From assembly GCA_007115995.1 (NCBI GenBank), contig SKJI01000013.1, positions 1-64,000 on the forward strand: DNA of 64,000 bases. Reading direction: 5' to 3'. Each line of letters starts with the position of its first letter. Positions within the stretch are counted from its first letter, which is position 1. Below the pieces are notes generated by a model. It was not told the origin of the DNA. It worked only from the letters and a program-made list of their open reading frames with translations, and ran no database searches. The translations under genes and the position numbers were made by a program. The DNA is from a candidate division SR1 bacterium (GTDB lineage Bacteria; Patescibacteriota; Gracilibacteria; Absconditabacterales; Absconditicoccaceae). Shown one piece after another: positions 1-11,191 of the stretch.

Positions 1-50
1 AAATCAATATACTAGTGCTTTATACTAGTATGTAGTTCCCACTGTTTCAA

Positions 51-90
51 ACAAAAAAGCTATACTCTTTGATGAGTATAGCTTTTTTGG
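51..90. terminator. Bidirectional intrinsic terminator beyond cmk
   Basis: A perfect inverted repeat, AAAAAAGCTATACTC then a short loop then GAGTATAGCTTTTTT, carries A and T runs on both sides and so can end transcription from either strand. On the minus strand it lies about 125 bases past the cmk stop. Confidence 0.85.
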
Positions 91-96
91 TAGTAA

Positions 97-122
97 ATGA
101 TGAATTTTTCAGAGGTTCCTTG
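97..122 (+). repeat. Right-end fragment of the dispersed 160-bp repeat
   Basis: The stretch AATTTTTCAGAGGTTCCTT matches the right end of the repeat copies at 13029, 18268 and 19854. The sequence to its left does not match the rest of the unit, so only an end remnant is present. Confidence 0.6.
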
Positions 123-214
123 AGTTATAACTACTGACATTTCTACTGAGGTTTAACAATAATTATATTGATAGGCTATCAGAAAAAGTTAGAGAACATA
201 TGTACATAGAGCAC

Positions 215-889
<675 letters not shown>

Positions 890-929
890 ATCAGCATACA
901 AATAATAAATAAAAAGAACATATCAAATA

Positions 930-1496
930 TTATTTTGTAGCCTTAATCACTCTATCCAAATCTTCAAAGATTTCAGAAACTTTTCTTTCTGCATTTATTT
1001 TTATCAATGTTCAATGCTTTTCAAATCGATCAATAACAGGTTGAGTTTTTTGATGAAATTGTTCTAGTCTATGCCTAATAGTTACATCAGTATCATCTGA
1101 TCTTCATCTTTCTTTCATTCTTTGCATTGCAACATCATCGGAAATGACAAACTGAATACCAATAACATCTCTATGAGCTTGTTGTAAATAATCCATCATT
1201 ACCTCCATCTGAGGTATTGTTCTTGGGAATCAATCGAGCAACATATTTTTGCTTTCATCAATTACCGTTTGCATATACGCATCAAAAAGTGCTAATGTAA
1301 CCTTATCATTGATAAGTTGTCATGTAGCTATGCGATCTTTGACATAATTCCCAATTGCATTATCTGTACTATTTATAGCTCTAAATATATCTCATGTTGA
1401 AAAATATGAATATAATCAAGGATATTCTTTTTGTAAGAGTGCTGATTGTGTTCATTTTCCTGATCACTGAATTCCAAACAATAATAAATCTTTCAT
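930..1496 (-). CDS. adk: Adenylate kinase, short form
   Basis: Converts ATP plus AMP to 2 ADP. The 188-residue protein begins MKDLLLFGIQGSGKGTQS, has DGFPRT near residue 87 and the lid motif RGRSDDT near residue 134. The lid is the short form without the zinc-binding insert, which explains the length of 188 instead of about 215. It lies between the large secreted protein gene and cmk on the same strand, a kinase pairing (adk-cmk, with pyrH two genes away) that may be co-transcribed. Confidence 0.95.
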
Positions 1497-1573
1497 ATCA
1501 AAGAAGATAAAAATAAAAAACAAGTCAAAAGTATGTATATTCTATGTAACTTTTCAATCACAAATGAGCACAA

Positions 1574-4198
1574 CTACTGTCATCATCAAAGCATGAGATC
1601 AGAAATAGATACATCAATACTCTGTGGTTGAGAATATCTATATATAATTTCTCATGACTCATCCAACAGAAGAGCTCTCACACGATCTCATCTCCAAATC
1701 GTAGATGCATAATCTGCTTCTGGACATGGACACTGTGTACATGTTTCAACAACAATAGTAGATCAGTCTCATGGTATTCAAGAATCATCATTTGGCGGAA
1801 GAGTTCATCATGCTCATCAAGATCATGGTCATCACGGTCATCATCATTGTGAAGGTGCTCAAATTCATGTTCATCATGGTCATGTTATATCATCTCATCA
1901 TGGTCATCACCATTGTCATGGTCATCACGGTCACACTCATCATCATTGTACTCAAAAACATGCATCTCATCGTCCAATATTTTCTTGCATATCTTGGTCA
2001 GGATTCGGAGTAAGAAAACAATTATCATACTCTGCTCAATCTCTTATAGCTTGTCTATATAAAGCAAACAGTTCATGATTGATATATGGTCCATCATACT
2101 CGTAGACACAGTCTTCAGGTTCCCATAAGAGTAATCACATCCAATTAGGGACTCAATCACCATCAATATCATCATCACACATATCTGGAATACCATCTCA
2201 ATCCATATCACAACGAAAAGCAGAAAGATCTTCTCAAAGACAGAAATTTTCTTGTATCACATGCACTGTTCAGTGCACAAATAGATAAGTTCAAGACGTC
2301 AATAAAACATGAGCTGAGACCTGTTTTGGTCATGGATGCGCATATCTTATAGCTTGTGGTTGAAGAGTGTTTATCACTGTTTTCCTATTATCTCATCGTC
2401 TTCGCTCTACACTCTCTACTGTAGTAGGATCAATTCACAGTGGCAACAAGTCGAATGCAATCTCTTCTCAAGATGATATAACAAGAGGATCAGCATTTAG
2501 TTTAATAGAAGGAGGTAATCAACTCTCTACAACATGAACAGTCAAAATATTTTCATGTGGTCTCAATGCGCTATTCTCAAAGATAATTTTTTGTGTAATA
2601 ATATATTTTCCAGGGAGCGTATAGGTAAAATCAACATCTAAAGCACGAGATTCAATAAGCGATCATGCTCAATTAGACCACTCTATACGTGCAATAGAGT
2701 CTGGATCAATTCAATCTAAACGTGTTGATAGAGTAATAGGTTGGTTTACTTCCGGGTTAAGATCTGATGCAGTAATTTGGGAATAACGTACAGGCAAATC
2801 GAGTGTATGAACATGTAATGAAGACTGTGCCAATCCTACTCGATCACCATTAAAATTATATGCTTGAGACTCTATAAACAGTAATCAAGTTCTCGTCAAA
2901 GGTAACGCAACAAGATCATCAGGACCATCACTTCTCAGCAAATCAGACTTTTTCCAAGTCACTTGATGTATTCTTCACGTATAGTTTGCTGATCATACCC
3001 AAAAACGCCCATCTGATAAATCCAGCACAGCACCAGAAAGTTGATATCATATTTGTTGGTCAAGATTTGGAGTAACAGTAATACTAGTCAGTGCAGAAAC
3101 AGCTGTTCAATCTTCCAAGATTCACGTTGCTCTTATATGTTTCACTCATGGTTCAAAGTACGTATAAGATAACTCCTGTCAAAATGCTTTCTTATTATCT
3201 CACAAAAGCCATTCTACTCTAACAAATGGTCATCATAATGCTTTCAGATCTACTGTTAAAGGGACTGTTCAAGTACGTGGTGTAGCTTCAATAATCATTC
3301 CTCATCAGAACTCAGCTCAGTCTGGACGACATGCATCACCTAAAATTGTTCATAAAGTATTTTCTTGATTTGGATTAGTTATCAAAATACAATTATCATC
3401 TGACTCTAACACTTTTCTACGGATTGGTAATCATTGAGGGTCAACAGCTCAAACAATATTTTTTATACCATCTCAATCTATATCATCATCACAAACATCT
3501 CATACACCGTCACCATCCATATCTTGTTGCAATGGATTATAATCAAAAGGACAGTTATCCCAAATATCAGGAATACCATCTCAATCAGAATCTAATAGCT
3601 TATCACAATCAAAAAACTGCGCAAGAACTCATAAGTATCTTTCAATATCTCAACGTTGTACCGGTTGATACCGTGTATACTTGTCTGCATCAGACTGTGT
3701 TAAAATATTATTAGACAAAAGTACCTGTAATTGTTCTTGCAGTATATCTTGCTGTGGCACAATTCTTTGCGCACAATCACCTTCCAGACAGTATAAACGA
3801 TAAAGTGAAGTCACTACCTCACTAAATGTGACAATACTTGCACCACAAAATCTTCAAGCACAATATGGACTTGTTGACCTAGGAAATCACTGCAAAATTC
3901 ATAAATCAGCAGATGATGCCACACAATAGTAATAATCTATGTCTTGATAGAGAGTACTATCAACAAATATATCATCAAGCGCAAACTGTGGATTACGTTT
4001 AATTTGTTCTAACCATATTTCACTAAAACGATTACGCACTGCATCACTTGGCTGTAAACAGTCCTCACATACTACAGATTGTAACAAAGAAGAAAACTCA
4101 TAACGATGTATAAATCACTGATTTTGCTGTGCAGACACTCATAACCAAAAAAAACTTGCAGTAGAGATTACAATAACTATCAAGAATTGTTTGAGCAT
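1574..4198 (-). CDS. Large secreted protein with thrombospondin type 3 repeats, PKD-like domains and a UGA-encoded Gly-rich tract
   Basis: An 874-residue exported protein. It has a signal peptide (MLKQFLIVIVISTASFF...SAQ), an N-terminal Cys-containing region to about residue 200, Asp-rich calcium-binding repeats (DSDGDGIPDIWDNCP, DMDGDGVGDVCDDDIDGDG) at about 205-255, PKD/Ig-like beta domains, and a second Asp-rich block near residue 655 (DMDGDGIPDMCDDDIDGDG). A Gly/Pro tract follows at about 748-798, in which all 27 glycines are TGA, and then a Cys-containing C-terminus ending in TAG. This architecture is common in large surface adhesins. The ligand is unknown. A purine-rich AAGGA lies directly before the ATG, one of very few SD-like strings in the window. 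Confidence 0.85.
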
Positions 4199-4225
4199 TT
4201 CCTTGGAGAGAAGATAAATCAATTT

Positions 4226-4951
4226 CTATTGAGATTTTGCAGGCAGCACTAATGTTCAATGATTAAATCAATCAATGACTTTTCATATGGCATCTATATG
4301 ACACACGAAAATTGGAATTTCTTCTTCTTTTGCCATTCATAAAGCACTTTGGTCCATTACCTTAATATTTTTTTCTAGAGCTTTTTCATACGTAATAGTA
4401 TCATATTTTACTGCAGTAGTATCTTTGAGCGGATCAGCAGAATAAATACCATCTACTTTCGTTGCTTTTAAAACAAGATCACATTGTAACTCTAATGCTC
4501 TTAATACAGCACCCGAATCTGTTGTAGAAAAAGGATTTCAGGTACCTCATGCACAAAACACTAATTCTTTTTTGGCAAGTCTATCTCTCGCTGTTAAAGC
4601 ATTATACTGCTTTGTAATAGGTGGGATATGTACTCATGATGGAGAAAAGACTACTCATTTCTTTCAATGTTGTATCGCTCTTTCATTGAGTAATACAGCA
4701 TTCATAACCGTTGCCATCATTCATAAATGATCTGATTTTACTCTATCTATTCATGCATCAATTGTATCTCTCCATCTCCAAATATTTCATGCGCCACACA
4801 CTACAGCCACTTCAACTCATTTATCTGCGAGTCAAACCAGTGATTGTGCTAACTTATCAACATTTTCATAATTAAATACATGTTTACTTCAGGCAATAAC
4901 CTCTCATGAGATTTTAACTAAAATTCTTTGTAATGATGGCAAACTACTCAT
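4226..4951 (-). CDS. pyrH: UMP kinase
   Basis: Cytoplasmic amino-acid-kinase-fold enzyme that makes UDP from UMP. The 241-residue protein starts [17 protein letters not shown] and has VCGAGNIWRWRD, the PyrH signature for the phosphate-binding loop, and later [10 protein letters not shown] near residue 168. Length and order fit bacterial PyrH. It ends 28 bases before the start of the large secreted protein gene and follows dprA on the same strand. Confidence 0.93.
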
Positions 4952-4990
4952 TATATTATATTTTATATATTATAAATACTAAATCATAGT

Positions 4991-5842
4991 CTATTGTGCT
5001 GCGATAAATTGTCATAATGATGGCTGGAGAATTTTTCCATTGCACTCCAAAGCTGACAGTTCACTCAACACTTTTTCCAAAGACCATGATAGTCATTGTA
5101 TAATAGACTCCAAGGATTGTATTGATCTACAAAAACAAAGCAATACTTGTTGATCTTTTGTTAGATCTTCACAGGTAGGTATGCATGTATTTTTTTGTAT
5201 TCAATACAGAAGAAATAAGGCATTAAAATCAACAACTGGTTGGGCTACTCAACTTTCTAATCGACTATTACTCAAAGCAGATCACGCTTGTGTAATTGGT
5301 CATGGCACACAGTATACAGGGACATGGCATGCAATACACGCATCTACTGTATAACGTGTTCACGACCCATAAGGGCATGACGGTACCAATAACAATGTAC
5401 TCAATGCTCAAATCAGACGATTTCTCTGTGGGAACCTCCATGCTGCACCATTTGTTTCATCTGGATATTCTGAGAGCAGTAATCATCAAGAATCTAAAAT
5501 TTTTTCATAAAATCATCTACGTGATGACTGCAATGCTCTTTGAATACCTACACCCAATACTACGACAGTTTTTACTCATGAAGAAAACGCCACAGTATGT
5601 ACTGCTTCATCTACTCAGGCAGCTCATCAAGAGATTGTAACACATTGAAACTGCTCTAAACTTCTAGTAATCATTGCTAGCACTGTAGCACAATATCCAC
5701 TCATTTTTCTAGGGCCAACAACTCATATCATTGGTTGCTCTAATAATGTATCGTCTCCTAAAACAAATAATTGTTTTGGCTTTTGTTTTAATACACTCAT
5801 CTTAGCCGGAAACATCTCGTTGGTAAGTTGTTTGGAGCGCAT
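4991..5842 (-). CDS. dprA: DNA processing protein A (DprA/Smf)
   Basis: Loads RecA on incoming single-stranded DNA during natural transformation. The 283-residue product has the Rossmann-like core: GVVGPRKMSGY near residue 48, TISGGAAGVDEAVH near 75, and the FPQRNRLIGALS segment. It ends in a small winged-helix domain (SLEKVLSELSALECNGKI). Most of these glycines are TGA. The start was taken at the first ATG; an internal ATG 13 codons later is also possible. Its presence fits DNA uptake by a CPR cell that depends on salvage. Confidence 0.9.
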
Positions 5843-5954
5843 CAATATAAAAATGTAAGATAAATACTATAAGACTGAAATCATATATTATCAAAATATA
5901 TAAGAAAACAATATTGATCTATTTAATATTTTTATGAAAAAGTCAATAAAAGAG

Positions 5955-5983
5955 TTGACAAATAAAATTTTTTATGCTATAAT
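5955..5983 (+). promoter_or_regulatory. Consensus sigma-70-type promoter of the M23 peptidase gene
   Basis: TTGACA at 5955-5960 and TATAAT at 5978-5983 are separated by exactly 17 bases, a perfect housekeeping promoter. It lies about 35 bases upstream of the ATG at 6017, in the divergent gap next to dprA. Confidence 0.85.
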
Positions 5984-6016
5984 TAGTTATAATATATTTT
6001 ATATATATGTCAAGCA

Positions 6017-7396
6017 ATGAAAAGATTACATTTTAATCATGAAAAATTACTCTTGATAGCAATTTGGGTATGACTAATCTGATGAATTTCAACATTAGGT
6101 CGAGAGCTACCTGTTCGTTCTGTTATTGATCCAACAGTAGCATGATGTGATAAGTCACTCCATCGAAATGAACTTGATGATGCATGTAAAATGCAAATTT
6201 TGGAACATAATGTCATTGGATGACAAGCACAAGCTATTAGTAATTTAGTTTTATCTGTATTACGAGGCTCATCATATTCACAATGACGTATTGCTGGAAG
6301 TTGATGACATCCTTCAATTGATCTTGTTTCTGTCGCATGAACACCAGTATTTGCTATGTTTGAATGAGTAGTTGTATCTGCAAGAGAAAGATGATGATAT
6401 GGAAATTCTATTACTATAAGACATACACTACCTGATTGAACAATCATATTTTCAAATTATAGTCATCTAGAAAGCATGATGGTACAAGAATGAGAAAATA
6501 TCACAACAGGAAAACAAATTTGATCAATTGGGAAAACTTGATTTACTATTGGTAAATATTGAAATCATTTAGATTTTCAGATCACAACTGCAGAAAGTCC
6601 TTCACATCCATACTGATATGGTGACTGTCCATACTGATATATGCATGCAGTTGAACAGTGAAGCTGTTTTGAGTTACTAGAAAAATATACACTTGATCCA
6701 ATACAGTTTTATAAGGAATATGCTTGAATAGATCTTTCACCATTAGCTCCAGAATGATACTTTGAGTACCGATTAGAAAAATGAAATTCTCACAATGCTG
6801 CTCCGAGAGAGAATGAGCAACATATAGAAAATGAGGATGAAATATCAGAAAAAGATGTAATAATTTTGTGAGAAGAGAGTATGTTAGAGTCAACCGAGAC
6901 AATACCAAGAGATACACAATGAAACATCATTTTCAACGATAATGCATTAAGTACATTGCTTGCTTTAATAAGAAGAGATCGTTGATTACACACTCAATCT
7001 ATCAATAGCAGTTTAGAACGTGATTATGCAGACTTGCAAGAGATAAACTCATCAGTTGCAAGTGAGACTACACAACCTAAAAAGCCAGAAACTACTGTTC
7101 CTTGATATACTATTTTACGGGAATTATGAACGAATGAGTTTATGATGGAAAGACTCAATAGAATAGTCTTTACAGTAACAGACAAATTTGGTAATGCATT
7201 TCACGGAGAGCTTCCAGAAAGAATTACTTTAGAGTATGAGAGAGAATGAATCAGTATAGCTCCAGGGAGATTTAGCCGTGTGAGCCAATGAAGTAGGTCG
7301 TTATTTATAACACCACAAAAGACTGGTACATATACACTTAAAATATTTTATGGCGATAATCACTTATGAACAGAAATCATTACTGTATCTTGATAG
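6017..7396 (+). CDS. Secreted M23 (LytM-type) peptidase with C-terminal extension
   Basis: Probable murein endopeptidase or LytM scaffold, 459 residues. An N-terminal membrane or signal segment (KLLLIAIWVGLIGG) is followed by the M23 fold: GSGGHPSIDLVSV gives the first HxxxD zinc motif near residue 97, with FEGVVVSAREGDGYG and NYSHL after it. The second motif, expected HxH, reads GNHLDFQI, so one zinc ligand appears to be Asp. A charged linker and a C-terminal beta domain follow (about 375-459). Nearly 30 glycines are TGA. The 3' end overlaps the convergent hsp20 gene by 17 bases. Confidence 0.88.
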
Positions 7397-7721
7397 AAAG
7401 TTCATCAGGCATAAACACTTTAGGCACCGTAATAATCAAAATATTTTCTGGAGTAAGCTCGCTTTGTATATTGTTGAAATAACTATTTGTAGGTAGTTCT
7501 ACTCTTTTGGTAAATGGTCACCAAAAACATCACTGAATTTTTGGAATGAGAGTCTCTTTGAATGAAGGTGAAACTCTACGTCATGCTATAGTCAAGAAGT
7601 TATTTTCCAATCTTAATGAAATTGACGCCTTGTCTACTCAACCTAAAGGCATAACAAGAACAAATTCTGTAGGGCTGTTATATACATCTATAGGAATATC
7701 AATTTTTTCAGCATTATGCAT
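7380..7721 (-). CDS. Hsp20-family small heat-shock protein
   Basis: ATP-independent holdase chaperone, 113 residues and mostly alpha-crystallin domain. After IDIPIDVYNSPTEFVLVMPL come GPFTKRVELP and ILIITVPKV, matching the conserved beta strands and the terminal VPK-type motif of Hsp20. An in-frame TAA just upstream fixes the start. It begins 5 bases after the lepB stop, so it is probably in an operon with lepB. The N-terminal arm is shorter than in typical members. Confidence 0.85.
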
Positions 7722-7726
7722 GAATA

Positions 7727-8326
7727 TTACCAAAAAGGAGATAAATGAGGATAAAGTCTTAATGCAACTTTCCCGATTAGATTTCTTTCATAAACAACAT
7801 AATTACCATCTTGCGTACATCACAATCAAAAACAACAACGTGAATCTGTACTACGATCTCTATTATCTCACAACACCAAAAATCATTCTCACAAGTCGAA
7901 TGTGTCTATCTTACACATAGCTGTTGATGTAAAAGTATTGTTTGGCAAGTAGTACTCTACAAGTCTATTACAAGCATCAATCTCATCATCAACATCTTCA
8001 CAAATATAAATATTACCCTCTCTTATTTTCACCACTTCATTTGGCATACCAATTATTCTCTTTATAAAGGGTAAATCTTTTCATTCTGGTACAAATACAA
8101 TAATATCTCATCTATGTAATGTTCATATTCTTGGAGTAATTTTATCAACTATAATAAAATCACTTTCTTGAAAGGTCGGTTCCATACTTTTACCTACAAC
8201 CGTATAAGGGTTGAATATAAAAAATCTAATAAATCATACGACTCAAATAACAAAAAAGAAAAAGGACACAAGATCAAAAAAATCTAAAGCAATATTTTTT
8301 ATTCTCAAAGAAAGTATTTTATTCAT
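7727..8326 (-). CDS. lepB: Signal peptidase I
   Basis: Membrane-bound serine protease that removes signal peptides. The 199-residue protein has one N-terminal transmembrane helix (FFFFVIGVVGFIRFF), the catalytic Ser in VVGKSMEPTF near residue 47, the catalytic Lys in KRIIGMPNE near residue 88, the GDNRDRSTDSR box near residue 155, and a final LIGKVALRLYP. All five conserved boxes are present. It serves the many secreted proteins coded nearby. Confidence 0.93.
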
Positions 8327-8361
8327 ATATACAAAAAAAGTAAAACAGTATCTCTATATAT

Positions 8362-8414
8362 AAAAAGGTTTCATTAAATAGCAATACAAGTCGCTATAAA
8401 TGAAACCTTTTTTA
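8362..8414 (-). terminator. Intrinsic terminator after ssb
   Basis: An inverted repeat AAAAAGGTTTCATT...AATGAAACCTTTTTT, with an inner AGCGACT/AGTCGCT-like loop region, lies between the ssb stop and lepB. U-runs are present in both directions, but on the minus strand it directly follows ssb. Confidence 0.8.
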
Positions 8415-8437
8415 GTTTTTAGATGTCTTATAGATAA

Positions 8438-8845
8438 TTAAAACGGTAAATCATCGTCTTCATCTACTGCTGTGCTTGCATTTGAGTTATTTGACTCATC
8501 GCCACTATTTGCTCATTTAGAATCAAGGAAAATGAAGTTATCAACAACAATTTCTGTGGTATATCTAGCAGCTCATGCTGTATCTTCCCATTTTCTTGTT
8601 CTTAATCTTCACTCTACATACATTCTTTTTCCTTTGTTTACATACGTACCCAAGATATCTGCTGCATTACCATATGCAACACATCTATGGTATTCAGACT
8701 CTTCCACGACCTGTTCGTCTCTGTTCTTGTACCTTCTGTTGGTAGCGATAGTAAAATTTACTACTGAGTTCCCAGTAGATTCAATCTTTTTGATCTCAAC
8801 ATCTGTTGTTGATCTTCAAATAAGTGTAACTCTGTTCAAATCCAT
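8438..8845 (-). CDS. ssb: Single-stranded DNA-binding protein
   Basis: Binds single-stranded DNA in replication and repair. The 135-residue protein has the OB fold beginning MDLNRVTLIGRSTTDVEIK, then VNFTIATNRRYKN and VEGRLRTRKW. A Ser/Asn-rich linker leads to the acidic C-terminal tip DDDLPF, which recruits partner proteins. The stop is TAA. It is a stand-alone gene between a terminator and the tRNA-Leu region. Confidence 0.95.
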
Positions 8846-8983
8846 TATTCATAGAAATAATTAATAAAATACGTACAGCAATTATTCATACAATAAACTT
8901 GTGTACATGAAGACGATACGCAAGACTATCAAAAAATCAATTGCATTTACACCAAAATTTCTTACAGTAAGTCAACACAAAGT

Positions 8984-9067
8984 GCCGCGGTGGTGGAATT
9001 GGCAGACACGTCGGACTCAAAATCCGATGCCTTAACGGGCGTGAGGGTTCAACTCCCTCCCGCGGTA
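8984..9067 (+). tRNA. tRNA-Leu (CAA anticodon)
   Basis: The acceptor GCCGCGG pairs with CCGCGGT, there is a long variable arm, and the anticodon loop is CTCAAAA, giving anticodon CAA. A discriminator A follows. It is followed by a terminator at 9096-9119. Confidence 0.92.
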
Positions 9068-9095
9068 TGTACTTTGAACAGAACAAATAATCATA

Positions 9096-9119
9096 CAAAA
9101 GCGCTCGCTTTTGTTTTTT
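9096..9119 (+). terminator. Terminator after tRNA-Leu(CAA)
   Basis: The hairpin CAAAAGCG-CT-CGCTTTTG is followed by a T run on the plus strand, 28 bases past the tRNA. Confidence 0.8.
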
Positions 9120-9185
9120 GTTATTAATTGCAAATCATAAAACAACTTGTATAATGAATGTAATTATTTTCATTCCAATACGATT

Positions 9186-9836
9186 ATGAAAACACTCATC
9201 ATAAATGCAGATGACTTTGGTCTGAGTAAGATCTTCAATCAAGATATACTCAAATGTATAGAGCAATGATATATCACATCAACCACAGTAATGGTTCTCA
9301 GACTAAATATTCAACATCAACGTGATGATATAGAAACATTACAACATTTAAGTAAAACAACATGATGCAGTATTTGACTGCATCTTGAATATCAAAATAA
9401 TACACTCACAAGCAAAGACATGGAGCAACAATATGAATTATTTGTTGATATCTTTGGAACACAACCATCGCATATCGATGTACACAAATATAGTTCATAT
9501 CACAATCCATTCACTGATCAACTCCTCATAGAATTTGCACAAGCAAAAGATATGGGTATTAGAAATCACGGAGAATACGATAAAACCTATAAAAAAACAA
9601 CGAAACATACCGTCTATAATGGAACAAGAAAAACTATCGAAGAAATTTACACATACATAAACAGTATCGAGAATTGAAAAACGTGAGAAATTTTGCTCCA
9701 TCCATGAAGCTACGATCCAACATCAACTTCCTCACTCAATCAAGAAAGAGAAGACGACACAATTATGGCACAACACATCTATGAGTATTGCACAAAAGAA
9801 TCTATTAGATTAGTATCGTTTTATGCAGTGAGATAA
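9186..9836 (+). CDS. YdjC/ChbG-family carbohydrate deacetylase
   Basis: Likely a metal-dependent deacetylase of acetylated oligosaccharides. The 216-residue protein starts MKTLIINADDFGLSKIFN, the diagnostic DD motif of the family. It has SIGLHLEYQN near residue 66 with the metal-binding His, HIDVHKYSSYH near 97, and LLHPGSYDP near 170. It is somewhat shorter than the usual 240-250. The substrate is not shown by the sequence. Its stop lies 5 bases from the stop of the convergent gene at 9842. Confidence 0.82.
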
Positions 9837-9841
9837 CACCC

Positions 9842-10135
9842 CTACATCCCATCAATAATTTCACCAATCATTTCCTTGACACGATCTGCTGTTCATTGCT
9901 TGACAATAACAAATAACTCCTGACCGGTTGATCACTTACACATCTTATACTTTAGTCCAGTAACCGTCTCATAACTAAAACTTACTCTCAGCTGAGAACT
10001 GCCTGATTGATTTCTTTGAATACGTCATGGAATCAGACGCTGAATCTCGTTAATTTTTTCAATACTATACAAAAAAGGGATAAATTCACGCATGATTGTA
10101 TGCTCTGTTTTGACTTTGGAAAATGAAGATTTCAT
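9842..10135 (-). CDS. Small conserved protein, possibly DUF2103-like
   Basis: A 97-residue soluble protein starting MKSSFSKVKTEHTIMREF, with EIQRLIPGRIQRN near residue 31 and a beta-rich second half (GLKYKMCKGSTGQELFVIV). The PGRI box and the GxKxxxxxG...QE pattern resemble the DUF2103 predicted metal-binding family from memory, but only one Cys is present. It lies 12 bases downstream of the TrmB-type regulator on the same strand. The function is unknown. Confidence 0.6.
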
Positions 10136-10147
10136 AGAAAGAGGGCG

Positions 10148-10927
10148 TTATTTCATAAAATGCATCATTGTTTGGAGTAGATCAGCCATATCTGGGCTTC
10201 TCAGCTTGATACCTATAGGTAATTGACGGAATAATCAAATATATGTAATATCTCAAACAATCCATAATTGCACAGATTGATGACCAACTGAAACCGATGA
10301 AAGATAATCTACTGTATCAACATGACACATAGACTCAACAATTAATCATCCAGAACCTATATGTCACTGCACTACAATATCACGATGATGCAAATCTGCT
10401 AAGAACTGATTATATAACTTCTGCAAATCAATATATTTTGTTACTTGCGAAGAGAACAATGTAGTAAGAGTACATTGCACAACCAACAATGATTGTGATT
10501 CTATATGCTGGAGCATATCATCATATCGCTGTCTAATTCACTCAACTCATTCAAATTGCTGAATTTTGGGAATATACGATGCATGGTTTTTTCATACCAT
10601 ATCAAACATAATTTTTGCTTCGTGATAGGATGATTTTATGGCATCAAGCTTTTCTTGCTGATTGTGAATTCTTTGGAGTAACACATCAGAAGTAACAACA
10701 TAGTAATGTTTAGTATGCTTAATAAGCGTTTGCTCTACTAATCATTCCTTCACTAACTCTTCTAAAAATTTATAACAATATGATCTCTCTGATTGAGACA
10801 GTGATGCGATCGTACTTGCTGGTTTAGGTCAATACTGATACGTGGCGAGAAATATCTCACTTTGTTTTTGTTCAAATCATAATGAAGCTAAATATTGTTG
10901 CAAAAAGATGCTTTGTGAATTTTTCAT
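10148..10927 (-). CDS. TrmB-family transcriptional regulator
   Basis: A 259-residue protein. The N-terminal winged helix (LASLGFEQKQSEIFLATYQ, then KPASTIASLSQSERSYCYK) matches the TrmB DNA-binding domain. A coiled-coil linker and a phospholipase D-like C-terminal domain follow (YDDMLQHIESQSLLVVQ; later VVQGHIGSGGLIVES). TrmB members usually sense sugars. It probably forms an operon with the small gene downstream. The gap to the next gene upstream, 10928-11191, shows no clear signals. Confidence 0.8.
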
Positions 10928-11191
10928 AAACAATAAATATCAGTGATAATAACTAAAAAATAAACTGTTGTGTTTTCAATACAACACACTAAAAAAGACA
11001 TGAGACTTGACTATAATGGTTTTTTAGATAAAAAGCAAATGGATATTTTATTACATCATATCTCTAATACAATGAATAACTCCTACTTTAGTGATATATA
11101 GTCTATGTTGTAGTATAGCATGAGGAATAGCATGAATAATCTATAAGAAGCATATCAAGCCCAAATAGTTTTAATTACTTATTAAGAACGT

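Noticed and set aside
1771-2013. Open frame on the plus strand rich in Ile, Met and Val
   Set aside because: It is the antisense shadow of the UGA-Gly tract of the secreted protein at 1574-4198; runs of TCA on the plus strand keep the frame open.
6037-6447. 136-codon minus-strand frame inside the M23 gene
   Set aside because: Antisense to a gene with clear M23 motifs and its own consensus promoter; no similarity pattern in the minus frame.
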